From: Sunxiuqinia sp965372405
GTDB taxonomy: Bacteria > Bacteroidota > Bacteroidia > Bacteroidales > Prolixibacteraceae
DNA length: 64,000 nt
NCBI GenBank assembly: GCA_965372405.1
Contig: CBDVCE010000018.1
Coordinates: 1-64,000, forward strand
Direction: 5' to 3'
Shown: piece by piece, positions 1 to 7,235 of the stretch
Layout of the letters: every line of letters begins with the position of its first letter
Numbering within the stretch: position 1 is the stretch's first letter
Position numbers and translations under genes: made by a program
Notes under the pieces: model-generated
What the model was told of the DNA's origin: nothing
Databases searched by the model: none
Seen by the model: only the letters and a program-made list of their open reading frames with translations

Positions 1-15
1 GTCAACTGACTCTTT

Positions 16-57
16 TTTGATACCTCGTGGGCTCTGCCCCGGGGTAGTTCATTACCA
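16..57. repeat. REP-like dispersed repeat with hairpin
   Basis: Positions 22-45 fold into a GC-rich hairpin: 9 bp with one bulged T and the loop CTCTG, in an otherwise AT-rich region. Read from position 16, the repeat is open and encodes FDTSWALPRGSSLP, a peptide I recall as the conceptual translation of a dispersed repeat in Bacteroidota genomes (recollection, not searched). It ends where homology to the kinase fragment begins, so it probably marks the rearrangement that removed that gene's 5' part. The window edge hides what lies further upstream. Confidence 0.6.
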
Positions 58-581
58 TGAATAACCTGTATGCGTTGTCACTTGATCAGTCTGTGAAAAC
101 TTCAGAAGGAATTGCTAAGATATCTGAATTGCTGAGTATTATTTTGTATGAATGCAATGAACAATTTATCAAGCTGGATAAAGAAGTTTGCTTATTGCAG
201 AATTACATTGATTTAGAAAAGTTAAGGTATGATAAACGACTGAAAATCTCATTTGATATTGAAGGAGAGTTAGTTGGGAGAGAAGTAGCACCAATGTTGT
301 TTATAACATTTTTGGAAAATTGTTTTAAGCATGGGAGTTCTTCAGATCCGGATTCACCTTGGATTAAAATCAATTTGATTACAAAGAAGAATATGGTTAT
401 TTTTCGGGCAGAGAACAGTGTTTCAAAAGTTTCAGGAAAAGGTAATCTGGAAAAAGGGGAGGGTATTGGATTACAAAACGTGAAACGAAGGCTGGATCTT
501 TTATATAAGGATTCATATAATTTGGATATTCAGCATTTCGATGATCGATTCCTGATAGAATTAAAATTGCGTACTGCATAA
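57..581 (+). pseudogene. 5'-truncated LytS-type histidine kinase (C-terminal half)
   Basis: This is the C-terminal half (174 aa) of a LytS/YehU-type sensor kinase. It starts at NNLYAL, the residues that follow the phospho-acceptor motif PHFLFNTL in this family. The membrane sensor region and the catalytic His are absent. The ATPase part is well kept, with N box ENCFKHGS near residue 88 and glycine box GEGIGLQNV. It most resembles the intact kinase at 2680-3744 (shared IAKISEL, ILYECN, KLRY/QIRY, ENCFKHGSS). Upstream, in frame, a stop lies at 45-47 within the REP-like repeat. It is either a decayed pseudogene or a free-standing ATPase domain. The next kinase starts 3 bp downstream, so it may still be transcribed with the operon. 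Confidence 0.75.
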
Positions 582-584
582 TAA

Positions 585-1643
585 ATGGGGAAATTTCTTT
601 TTGATAACAATCTCCTTTACAGGAGCATAAGGCATTCTATTTTTTTTATTCTCATTGTGTCTTTATTTACACTGATTATCTTCTTAAGATCAGGAAAGGA
701 AGATTTTGCCAATGCTTTTTTTATTACACTCACCAATGCTTTTTTCTTTTTTACATACGGATATGTGACAATCTTTATCTTAGTTCCTCAAATTCTTTTT
801 AGACGTTATTTTCTCGTATTTATACTGACCTTTGTAATTACAGGGTTTCTGTTGTCTTATTTGAAGTTTTCCATCTCTGGATACGTTTTTGCTTCAAGCA
901 TTGCCAGTAGTAATGCTGCTGAGATTTCTGGTTTTACTTTGCGAACAATGCTAATAAATACGAAGGATATGTCTTTTATAGTTGCTGTATTTGCAGTAGC
1001 TAAATTCAGAAAAGACTGGTTATATTCAGAACATCAAAAAACATTGGTTGAATCACGCAATGCAGAAGCACACTTAAAGGTTTTACAATCGCAATTCGAT
1101 CCCCATTTTTTATTTAATACACTTAATAACCTATATGCCCTTTCTCTAAAGAACAATGACCAAACCATTGAGATTATTCGCAAGCTAAAAAAAGTTTTAA
1201 GATATCTTTTAGTTGATTATCAGGGTGATTGGGTGGTTATAACTGATGAGATCGATTTAATTAAGAATTACATTTATATTGAAAAGATTCGTTATGGAAA
1301 AAGGTTAAAAACGGATTTTAAAATTGAAACACATAATTGTAGTTCCCGAATTGCGCCAATGCTTTTTTTTCCAATTATTGAGAACTGTTTTAAACATGGG
1401 AGTGCAATTGATGCCGAATCACCATGGATTGAATTAGCGTTAAGTTGTGACAATGAGTTGCTGAAGTTTTCAGCTCGAAACAGTAAACCTGTGCAGCCTT
1501 CTTCATCATCGAAATCAAGCCCTGGAGATGATTTGAAAAATTTAGAAAAACGGCTGGAACTCTTGTATCCCAAACGCTATGAGTTTAAATACGAAGATCT
1601 TAAAAATGAATTTGTTGTGAATCTTGAGATAAAACTGAAATGA
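585..1643 (+). CDS. LytS-type sensor histidine kinase
   Basis: A 352-aa membrane sensor kinase of the His_kinase (PF06580)/HATPase_c type that pairs with LytTR regulators. About four hydrophobic segments lie in residues 15-140, followed by a short coiled linker. The H box DPHFLFNTLNN carries the phospho-acceptor His174, and an N box ENCFKHGS is present. The glycine box is weak (SPGDDLKNLEKRLELLYP), so ATP binding may be modified. The start lies 3 bp after the kinase fragment, and the stop overlaps the next gene in an ATGA arrangement, so the genes are probably co-translated. The stimulus is not evident. The cognate regulator is probably the LytTR protein at 5483. Confidence 0.9.
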   Translation: MGKFLFDNNLLYRSIRHSIFFILIVSLFTLIIFLRSGKEDFANAFFITLTNAFFFFTYGYVTIFILVPQILFRRYFLVFILTFVITGFLLSYLKFSISGYVFASSIASSNAAEISGFTLRTMLINTKDMSFIVAVFAVAKFRKDWLYSEHQKTLVESRNAEAHLKVLQSQFDPHFLFNTLNNLYALSLKNNDQTIEIIRKLKKVLRYLLVDYQGDWVVITDEIDLIKNYIYIEKIRYGKRLKTDFKIETHNCSSRIAPMLFFPIIENCFKHGSAIDAESPWIELALSCDNELLKFSARNSKPVQPSSSSKSSPGDDLKNLEKRLELLYPKRYEFKYEDLKNEFVVNLEIKLK

Positions 1644-2683
1644 GCGCTGTGTTTGAAAATATCAAGCTTTCAAGAAGGAACCAACACATCCTTTTTTGGT
1701 TGGTGTGGGTTATTTCATTCACTTACATTAAAAGTATTGGTTTTGAAATGTTAGTCTATTTGGATTGGCTATTTTATTACCTTATTACTCTGCCTGTTTT
1801 TATTATCCACACATATATAATTGCATATTGGCTTGTTCCCCGGTTTTTTCTTAAAAAAAGATATATCCTTTCTATTATTATATTCATTGGCTTGTTATAT
1901 ATTTTTTCTGTTGTAGAGCTCTTGCTTGCGAATGAGATTATTTTTAAGCATTTGAGCTTTAGGGTAATTCCTGAAGCTAATTATCTTGAACTCAAAAACA
2001 TTATTATTAGCGGAATTGGAAATCATTATATCATTATACTTTTCCTTTCAGTGAAAGTATTGAAAAGTTGGTATAAGACTGAGAACAAAAAAAACGAATT
2101 GCAGCTACAAACAATTGAATCTGAAATTCAGCTTTTAAAGAATCAGTTACAACCTAAATTCCTGTTGAATGTGATGGATGTGTTGGAATCAATGGCTGTT
2201 GAGAAGTCGGAGAATACACCTGAAATGATAATCCGTATTTCTAATCTGATGAATAATATCTTATTGGATAATACCAATGAAAAGATAAGTTTGAGAAAAG
2301 AACTAAACCTGATTGAAAGCTATATTGATATTCGGAAAATGGTTCAAACACCAAATATAAAAACTCAGGTTGTTCGTTCTGGAGATTTGGATTCTAGAAA
2401 AATACCAATTCTGTTCTTCTTTCCTGTTGTTGAGAAAATTATGAAACTTTTTAAATATTCAGATGTTGGAAATGATTTTAAAATCTTTGCAAAGTCTGAA
2501 GAGCACTATTTGTTATTTCTAGTGTCTTTTTATCATTACAGGATTGATCCATATTCTAAATTGGAGACTGAGATAGAAAAATTAAAAAAAAGACTAGAGT
2601 ACTATTACACCGATTATTTTAGCTTAAATTATTCCTACAGTAACGGGTTTGCCGAATTGACAATTGAAATTTTAAAACAATGA
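1640..2683 (+). CDS. LytS-type pseudokinase lacking His and N box
   Basis: 347 aa with the same layout as its neighbours: four membrane segments, linker, H-box region, ATPase-like region. The catalytic signature has eroded. The H box reads QPKFLLNVMD, with Lys173 in place of the phospho-acceptor His. The N-box position reads VVEKIMKLFK instead of ENCFKHG, and no glycine box is recognisable near the C-terminus, although the ending LKKRLEYYY still aligns. The frame is intact and overlaps both neighbours by 4 bp (ATGA), which argues for a maintained protein rather than decay. It is probably a catalytically inert partner that forms heterodimers with the flanking active kinases. That role is inference. 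Confidence 0.85.
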   Translation: MSAVFENIKLSRRNQHILFWLVWVISFTYIKSIGFEMLVYLDWLFYYLITLPVFIIHTYIIAYWLVPRFFLKKRYILSIIIFIGLLYIFSVVELLLANEIIFKHLSFRVIPEANYLELKNIIISGIGNHYIIILFLSVKVLKSWYKTENKKNELQLQTIESEIQLLKNQLQPKFLLNVMDVLESMAVEKSENTPEMIIRISNLMNNILLDNTNEKISLRKELNLIESYIDIRKMVQTPNIKTQVVRSGDLDSRKIPILFFFPVVEKIMKLFKYSDVGNDFKIFAKSEEHYLLFLVSFYHYRIDPYSKLETEIEKLKKRLEYYYTDYFSLNYSYSNGFAELTIEILKQ

Positions 2684-3744
2684 TTAACCTGCCAAGTTTC
2701 AGATATCGGAAGATTAAATTCCTGATGCATATGCTTTTTTGGGCCAGCTTTGTATTGGTAGGTTCTTTTATTTCCGCTTATGAAGAGAATTTCCCATACC
2801 GATTTTTCCTGATTAATTTTCTTGTAAATCTACCGGTATATATACTGTATACATATATTAGTGTGTACGTTTTGATTTATTGGTTTTTATGGGAGAAAAA
2901 ATATATTTCACTTCTGTTATTATTTCCTCTAACAATTTTTGCTTTTTCATTTTTAAAATTAATTGTCACTAAAATAATTTTTTACAGGTTCTTTATTCCG
3001 AGCTTCCTTCATCCAGAGCAATGGATTTCCCCCGATTTGCTTTTCATTAACATGGTTTGGTTACTTGCACCGATGGTCGTTTTTGTAGCAATTAAGTTTT
3101 ATAAGGATTGGGTGAATAGTTTGGCTGAAAAAAGTGAGATTGAAAAAAGAAAGCTTGAGTCTGAGTTGCAGTTACTAAAGGCACAATTAAATCCTCATTT
3201 TCTTTTTAATACGCTAAACAATTTATATGTTCTTGCACTTCAGAAAAGTGATAAAACACCTGAGATAATTGCTAAAATTAGTGAGTTGTTTCATTATATA
3301 TTATATGAATGTAATGCAACAAAAGTTCCTTTAGATAAAGAGATAAAGTTAATTGAGAATTATATCGAGCTAGAACAAATCCGATATAGCGATAGATTAG
3401 ATCTTCAGTTAAGCAAAGATATCATGAATCAAAGTTACATGATACCTCCTATGATGCTTTTTACATTTGTAGAAAACTGTTTTAAGCATGGAAGCAGCAG
3501 AGATCCTGGTGATTCGTGGATTAGACTGAAAATAAACCAAAAGGGTAATTCTCTTGAATTTGAAGCTGATAATAGTATTCCTGATAAAAGCATAAAACGA
3601 AAATCTGAAAATAAAGGCGTTGGGTTGGCAAATATCAATAGGCGTCTTGAATTAATGTATCCAGGGAATTATAAATTGAATATAAAAGAAGGGCAGAGAA
3701 AATTCCTGATACAGTTGCATCTTAATAATGGTCATGAAAAATAA
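2680..3744 (+). CDS. LytS-type sensor histidine kinase
   Basis: A 354-aa sensor kinase with four membrane segments (about residues 14-140) and a charged helical linker (SEIEKRKLESELQLLK). It has a canonical H box NPHFLFNTLNN with His173, N box ENCFKHGS at 265-272 and glycine box KGVGLANINRRL. It is the most canonical of the three full-length kinases. It overlaps the upstream pseudokinase by 4 bp and the downstream peptidase-like gene by 11-17 bp. The truncated gene at the window's left edge is its closest relative here. It is expected to phosphorylate a LytTR regulator, probably the one at 5483. Confidence 0.92.
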   Translation: MINLPSFRYRKIKFLMHMLFWASFVLVGSFISAYEENFPYRFFLINFLVNLPVYILYTYISVYVLIYWFLWEKKYISLLLLFPLTIFAFSFLKLIVTKIIFYRFFIPSFLHPEQWISPDLLFINMVWLLAPMVVFVAIKFYKDWVNSLAEKSEIEKRKLESELQLLKAQLNPHFLFNTLNNLYVLALQKSDKTPEIIAKISELFHYILYECNATKVPLDKEIKLIENYIELEQIRYSDRLDLQLSKDIMNQSYMIPPMMLFTFVENCFKHGSSRDPGDSWIRLKINQKGNSLEFEADNSIPDKSIKRKSENKGVGLANINRRLELMYPGNYKLNIKEGQRKFLIQLHLNNGHEK

Positions 3745-5470
3745 ATACATCGTATCTATAATAATAATGATTATCGTGCTAGCCTGCATGAATGAGCAGG
3801 AAAGTGCCGAGCATATTCTTCGCAGTTATATCGAGAAAAAGGAGAATCAATTTCGTCATCACGAAAAGAAAGAGGCACTTTTATTCTGGCAAGCAACCTT
3901 ATCTGGTAGTCGATCTGATTTTGAAAAATTAGCAGATTTGGCTGTTGATTTCCAAAATGATGGAGAAATTAAGAACCAATCTTTTCAAATAGATAAGTTT
4001 AAGAAATTGGATCAGAAAGTGTTCTCAGAAAAGAAAGATCTTGATTTCTTATTGAAAATGAAAAAATCCAACATCATTTCTGACTCAATATTATCACGTC
4101 AATTAGACATTATTTATTTGAAAATTTTAAGTGGTGAATTTGATCAGGATAAGTATAAAAAACTGGTTGATCTTAAGATGGATATCTTGCACTATGTGCA
4201 AAATTATAAATTAGAGATTGATGATATTGAATATTCGGATTATGAAATAGATTCAATGAGGAAGAATTCCTCCGATCCAGTTTTCTTTAAGAAAGTTTTT
4301 GATTCAAAAAGAGTATTAGTATCCGAGATGTATGAGAAGTGCATTGATCTAATTAAAATGAGGAATGATTTTGCACATGATTGTGGGTTTGATAATTATT
4401 ATGATTTTCTACTTGCAGCGCATGAGATTGACAGAGAAGATGTTGATAAGATTATTATTGAACTTGATACAATATCTATTGAGGGATATCAATCAGCAAA
4501 AAAAGTTCTTGACAAGTTTGTCACAAAGCGTTTTAATATAGGTAAAGAGCAAATAAGACCATGGCACTACAGTAATGAAAGATATATATTCTTTCCAGTA
4601 AAATTTACTAAAATTCTAGACGATCTTTTTGCTGAAAAAGATGTTGTAGACATAGCATCTGTTTTCTTTAAGAAATGCAATCTAAGTATTCAGGATGTTA
4701 TTGAACAAAGTATGATTAACTCAACTGAAGTTGAATCTCAGGTTAATTATTTTATCAATATTGACCCAGGTAAGGATATGCGAATACTTGCTAACGTTAA
4801 TAATAATTTGCAAGGTCTAAAAGTGATGATGTTTCTTTGCTCACAGGCTGCAACATTTAAGAATGTGCCTGTCGATACTCCTTACTCTTTATTATATCCG
4901 AGTCCAATTATTTCAGAAGGTGTTGGAGCTTTTTTTACGAATGATATTGTGCATTACGGTTGGTTAAAGGAATTTGTTGGTATTTCGCAGAAAGATACTG
5001 CTCTTATGAAAATGATAAGCAGGCATGCTTATCAAATAGAAAAATTGACAAAGAGTAGGAAGATGCTGTCTCTTGCCGTTTTTGAGCAAAAACTTTATGA
5101 GAATCCTGAAAAAAATTTAGGAGAATTATGGTGGGATGTTAATTCAAAATATTTGGAATACAAAAAGCCTGACGATATTCGGGAATACGACTGGGCTATG
5201 AATGATTACTTTTTACTAATGGCAGGAGCATCACAAACAAATCTTTTTGCAGAATTATTTGCAGCACAGCTTAGCAACTCGATTAAAAAATCTTATGAAG
5301 AATCAGAAAATGACTCTTTGAAAATATCTAAAAGTCAATTTGTTGGAGATTACATGAAAAAAAATATTTTTAAATATGGTAATGTTTTGCCTTGGAATGA
5401 ACTAATAGAAAAAGCAACTGGGGAAAAACTTACAGCCAAGCACTATTTTGAAAGCATAGTTAATTTATAA
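3734..5470 (+). CDS. Lipoprotein, M2/M3-like metallopeptidase fold without zinc motif
   Basis: 578 aa from the ATG at 3734; an ATG at 3728 adds two residues. The N-terminus is a lipoprotein signal with lipobox VLAC, the Cys being residue 18. The body resembles M2/M3-like peptidases of Bacteroidota, including an early FWQATLSG segment and, near residue 348, DMRILANVNNN followed by MMFLCSQAATF. In active relatives this last stretch reads roughly MLHELGHAVY, so the HExxH zinc motif has become FLCSQ. The downstream ISEGVGAFF keeps the Glu that is the third zinc ligand in relatives. It is probably an inactive, ligand-binding periplasmic lipoprotein. It lies between the kinases and the LytTR regulator and may be a sensory partner (inference). 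Confidence 0.7.
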   Translation: MKNKYIVSIIIMIIVLACMNEQESAEHILRSYIEKKENQFRHHEKKEALLFWQATLSGSRSDFEKLADLAVDFQNDGEIKNQSFQIDKFKKLDQKVFSEKKDLDFLLKMKKSNIISDSILSRQLDIIYLKILSGEFDQDKYKKLVDLKMDILHYVQNYKLEIDDIEYSDYEIDSMRKNSSDPVFFKKVFDSKRVLVSEMYEKCIDLIKMRNDFAHDCGFDNYYDFLLAAHEIDREDVDKIIIELDTISIEGYQSAKKVLDKFVTKRFNIGKEQIRPWHYSNERYIFFPVKFTKILDDLFAEKDVVDIASVFFKKCNLSIQDVIEQSMINSTEVESQVNYFINIDPGKDMRILANVNNNLQGLKVMMFLCSQAATFKNVPVDTPYSLLYPSPIISEGVGAFFTNDIVHYGWLKEFVGISQKDTALMKMISRHAYQIEKLTKSRKMLSLAVFEQKLYENPEKNLGELWWDVNSKYLEYKKPDDIREYDWAMNDYFLLMAGASQTNLFAELFAAQLSNSIKKSYEESENDSLKISKSQFVGDYMKKNIFKYGNVLPWNELIEKATGEKLTAKHYFESIVNL

Positions 5471-5482
5471 ATAAGCCAATCA

Positions 5483-6217
5483 ATGAAAACAAAGTGCATT
5501 ATTGTGGATGATGAGCCTTTAGCCAGGGACTTAATCCGCGGACATGTCGAGAAACTAGAAAATTTCGAAATCGTTGCAGAATGCAGCGATGCAATGAAAG
5601 CCCTTAAAGTATTACGTGAAAAGAACGTAGACTTGATTTTTATGGATATTCAAATGCCACAAATTACAGGAATTGAATTTCTAAAAACCCTAAAGAACCC
5701 TCCAAAAGTAATTTTCACAACAGCGTACCGTGAATATGCATTGGAAGGTTTTGAATTGGATGTGGTTGATTATCTGCTAAAACCGATCACTTTTGAGCGT
5801 TTCTTAAAATCGGTTAATAAGTACTACCAGCTTAATCAGGATGAAGTTCAGGTTGTAAATGCTGGAGCAAGCGATTCTTCTAAAGATGATGCTTTTATTT
5901 ATGTGAAAGAAAATAAGAAAGTAGTTAAGGTTCACCTTTGTGAAATCTTGTTTATTGAAGGTTTGAGCGAATATGTTCAGATTCATACTGAAAAGCGTAA
6001 AATCATTACTAAAACCAGTATGATTCACATGGAAGACAAATTGCCAACCAATCATTTTTTACGCATTCATAAGTCCTATATTGTTTCAATGCCTAAGATT
6101 GAAGCATTTACTGCCAATACGGTTGAAGTGCCTAAGAAGGAGCTTCCGATAGGTCGTAGTTATAAGAATGCAGTATTAAAAGCATTAAATTTTACAGGAA
6201 ATGTAAGTGGAATCTAG
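5483..6217 (+). CDS. LytTR-family response regulator
   Basis: A 244-aa two-component regulator. The N-terminal receiver domain (residues 1-120) has the acidic pair Asp9-Asp10, phospho-acceptor Asp55 in FMDIQMP, Thr80 and Lys100 in YLLKPITF. The C-terminal LytTR DNA-binding domain (about 135-240) includes FIYVKENKK, LFIEGLSEYVQIHT and FLRIHKSYIV. It lies 12 bp after the pseudo-peptidase gene and closes the kinase operon, so it is the likely output of the flanking LytS-type kinases. Its targets cannot be told from the window. A strong hairpin with a T tract follows at 6242. Confidence 0.93.
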   Translation: MKTKCIIVDDEPLARDLIRGHVEKLENFEIVAECSDAMKALKVLREKNVDLIFMDIQMPQITGIEFLKTLKNPPKVIFTTAYREYALEGFELDVVDYLLKPITFERFLKSVNKYYQLNQDEVQVVNAGASDSSKDDAFIYVKENKKVVKVHLCEILFIEGLSEYVQIHTEKRKIITKTSMIHMEDKLPTNHFLRIHKSYIVSMPKIEAFTANTVEVPKKELPIGRSYKNAVLKALNFTGNVSGI

Positions 6218-6241
6218 GAGCAATCCAGATTCTGATTAAAT

Positions 6242-6285
6242 TTGCCATTGTTAGGTTTAAAACTCTCGCAATGGCAATTTTTTTT
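6242..6285 (+). terminator. Intrinsic terminator that includes the next start codon
   Basis: A perfect 9-bp stem, TTGCCATTG (6242-6250) with CAATGGCAA (6269-6277), has an 18-nt loop and is followed by eight T residues (6278-6285). It looks like the terminator of the kinase/LytTR operon. The 3' arm contains ATG 6271-6273, the best start of the aminotransferase gene, so the hairpin would both end upstream transcripts and mask that start. Confidence 0.75.
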
Positions 6286-7101
6286 CGTGGAAATACACTT
6301 TTAAAGAACAGCGAATTTGTCAGTTCTGAAATGCTTCCTGAGAATCAGGACAAGGCTCTGTATGAAGTTTTACGGGTAATTGATCATGTTCCGGTTTTTT
6401 GGAGGGAACATTTTGAGCGATTAATACAAACAGCCGAAATAGCAGATGTTTCATTAAAATTGGATCAATTTCAGTTTTCTTCAAGCTTAAAAAAACTGAT
6501 TAAAAAAATAGGCTATAAAACTGGTAATATAAGAGTATTAATTACCGGTGAGCAAGAAAAAGGACAAAGCTATTTTTATTTTGTTCCGCATGGATACCCC
6601 AGTGTAGATGATTATTCACATGGAGTAAAGCTGGGTCTCTTAAAAGCTGAGCGCATTCAGCCACAAGCAAAAGTGATTCAACAAGAGCTACGGAAAAAAG
6701 CAAACCAGCTTATTTTGAATAAAGAGTTTCATGAAGTATTGTTGATGAATAACCAAGAACAAATTACAGAAGGAAGTCGTTCTAATGTGTTTTTTGTAAA
6801 AGGAAGTACTTTTATTACTCCACCAGCTAATCAGGTATTAAAAGGAATTACACGAACAAAAGTAATTGAATGTATTCGTCAAATGGATTATGATGTAGTG
6901 GAAGATGTAATTGCAATTAATGAATTAAAAAAGTTTGATTCTATATTTATTACCGGGACTTCTCCAAAGGTTCTGCCTGTTTCTCAGGTTGATAACTTGT
7001 TATTCAATACAAGCAATCAGCATGTGAATAAACTAATGATTCAATTTGATGAAATGATTCAAACGGAAATTGAAGAAAACCGCAGTTTGTTTTGTTCGTA
7101 A
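6271..7101 (+). CDS. Class IV aminotransferase family protein
   Basis: A 276-aa PLP enzyme of fold type IV (branched-chain or D-amino acid aminotransferase / aminodeoxychorismate lyase superfamily). Visible signatures are ALYEVLRVID at 29-38, HFERL at 47-51, a likely PLP lysine Lys134 (PQAKV), Glu167 in ITEGSRSNVFF and TPPANQVLKGITR. The C-terminal PLP-phosphate loop is FITGTSPKVLPV. Substrate specificity cannot be assigned; Bacteroidota carry many such genes. The ATG start at 6271 lies in the 3' arm of a terminator-like hairpin, and no other in-frame start gives a full-length protein. It stands alone, with the fumarase gene 134 bp downstream. Confidence 0.8.
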   Translation: MAIFFRGNTLLKNSEFVSSEMLPENQDKALYEVLRVIDHVPVFWREHFERLIQTAEIADVSLKLDQFQFSSSLKKLIKKIGYKTGNIRVLITGEQEKGQSYFYFVPHGYPSVDDYSHGVKLGLLKAERIQPQAKVIQQELRKKANQLILNKEFHEVLLMNNQEQITEGSRSNVFFVKGSTFITPPANQVLKGITRTKVIECIRQMDYDVVEDVIAINELKKFDSIFITGTSPKVLPVSQVDNLLFNTSNQHVNKLMIQFDEMIQTEIEENRSLFCS

Positions 7102-7172
7102 ACCAATTGTGAAGAATTCAATTCTGAGTTAAAATTATAAGGATTTTCATTATCCAAATGTTTGATTATATC

Positions 7173-7180
7173 TATATTTG
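7173..7180 (+). promoter_or_regulatory. Bacteroidota-type -7 box for fumarase
   Basis: TATATTTG matches the TAnnTTTG -7 consensus and lies about 55 nt before the fumarase ATG. No TTG-type -33 element sits at the usual spacing, so this is only a plausible promoter. Confidence 0.4.
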
Positions 7181-7235
7181 TTTGCCTTTCAAAAAAGGCT
7201 TATTTACTAACCAAAGTTTTGAAATAAGATAAGTT

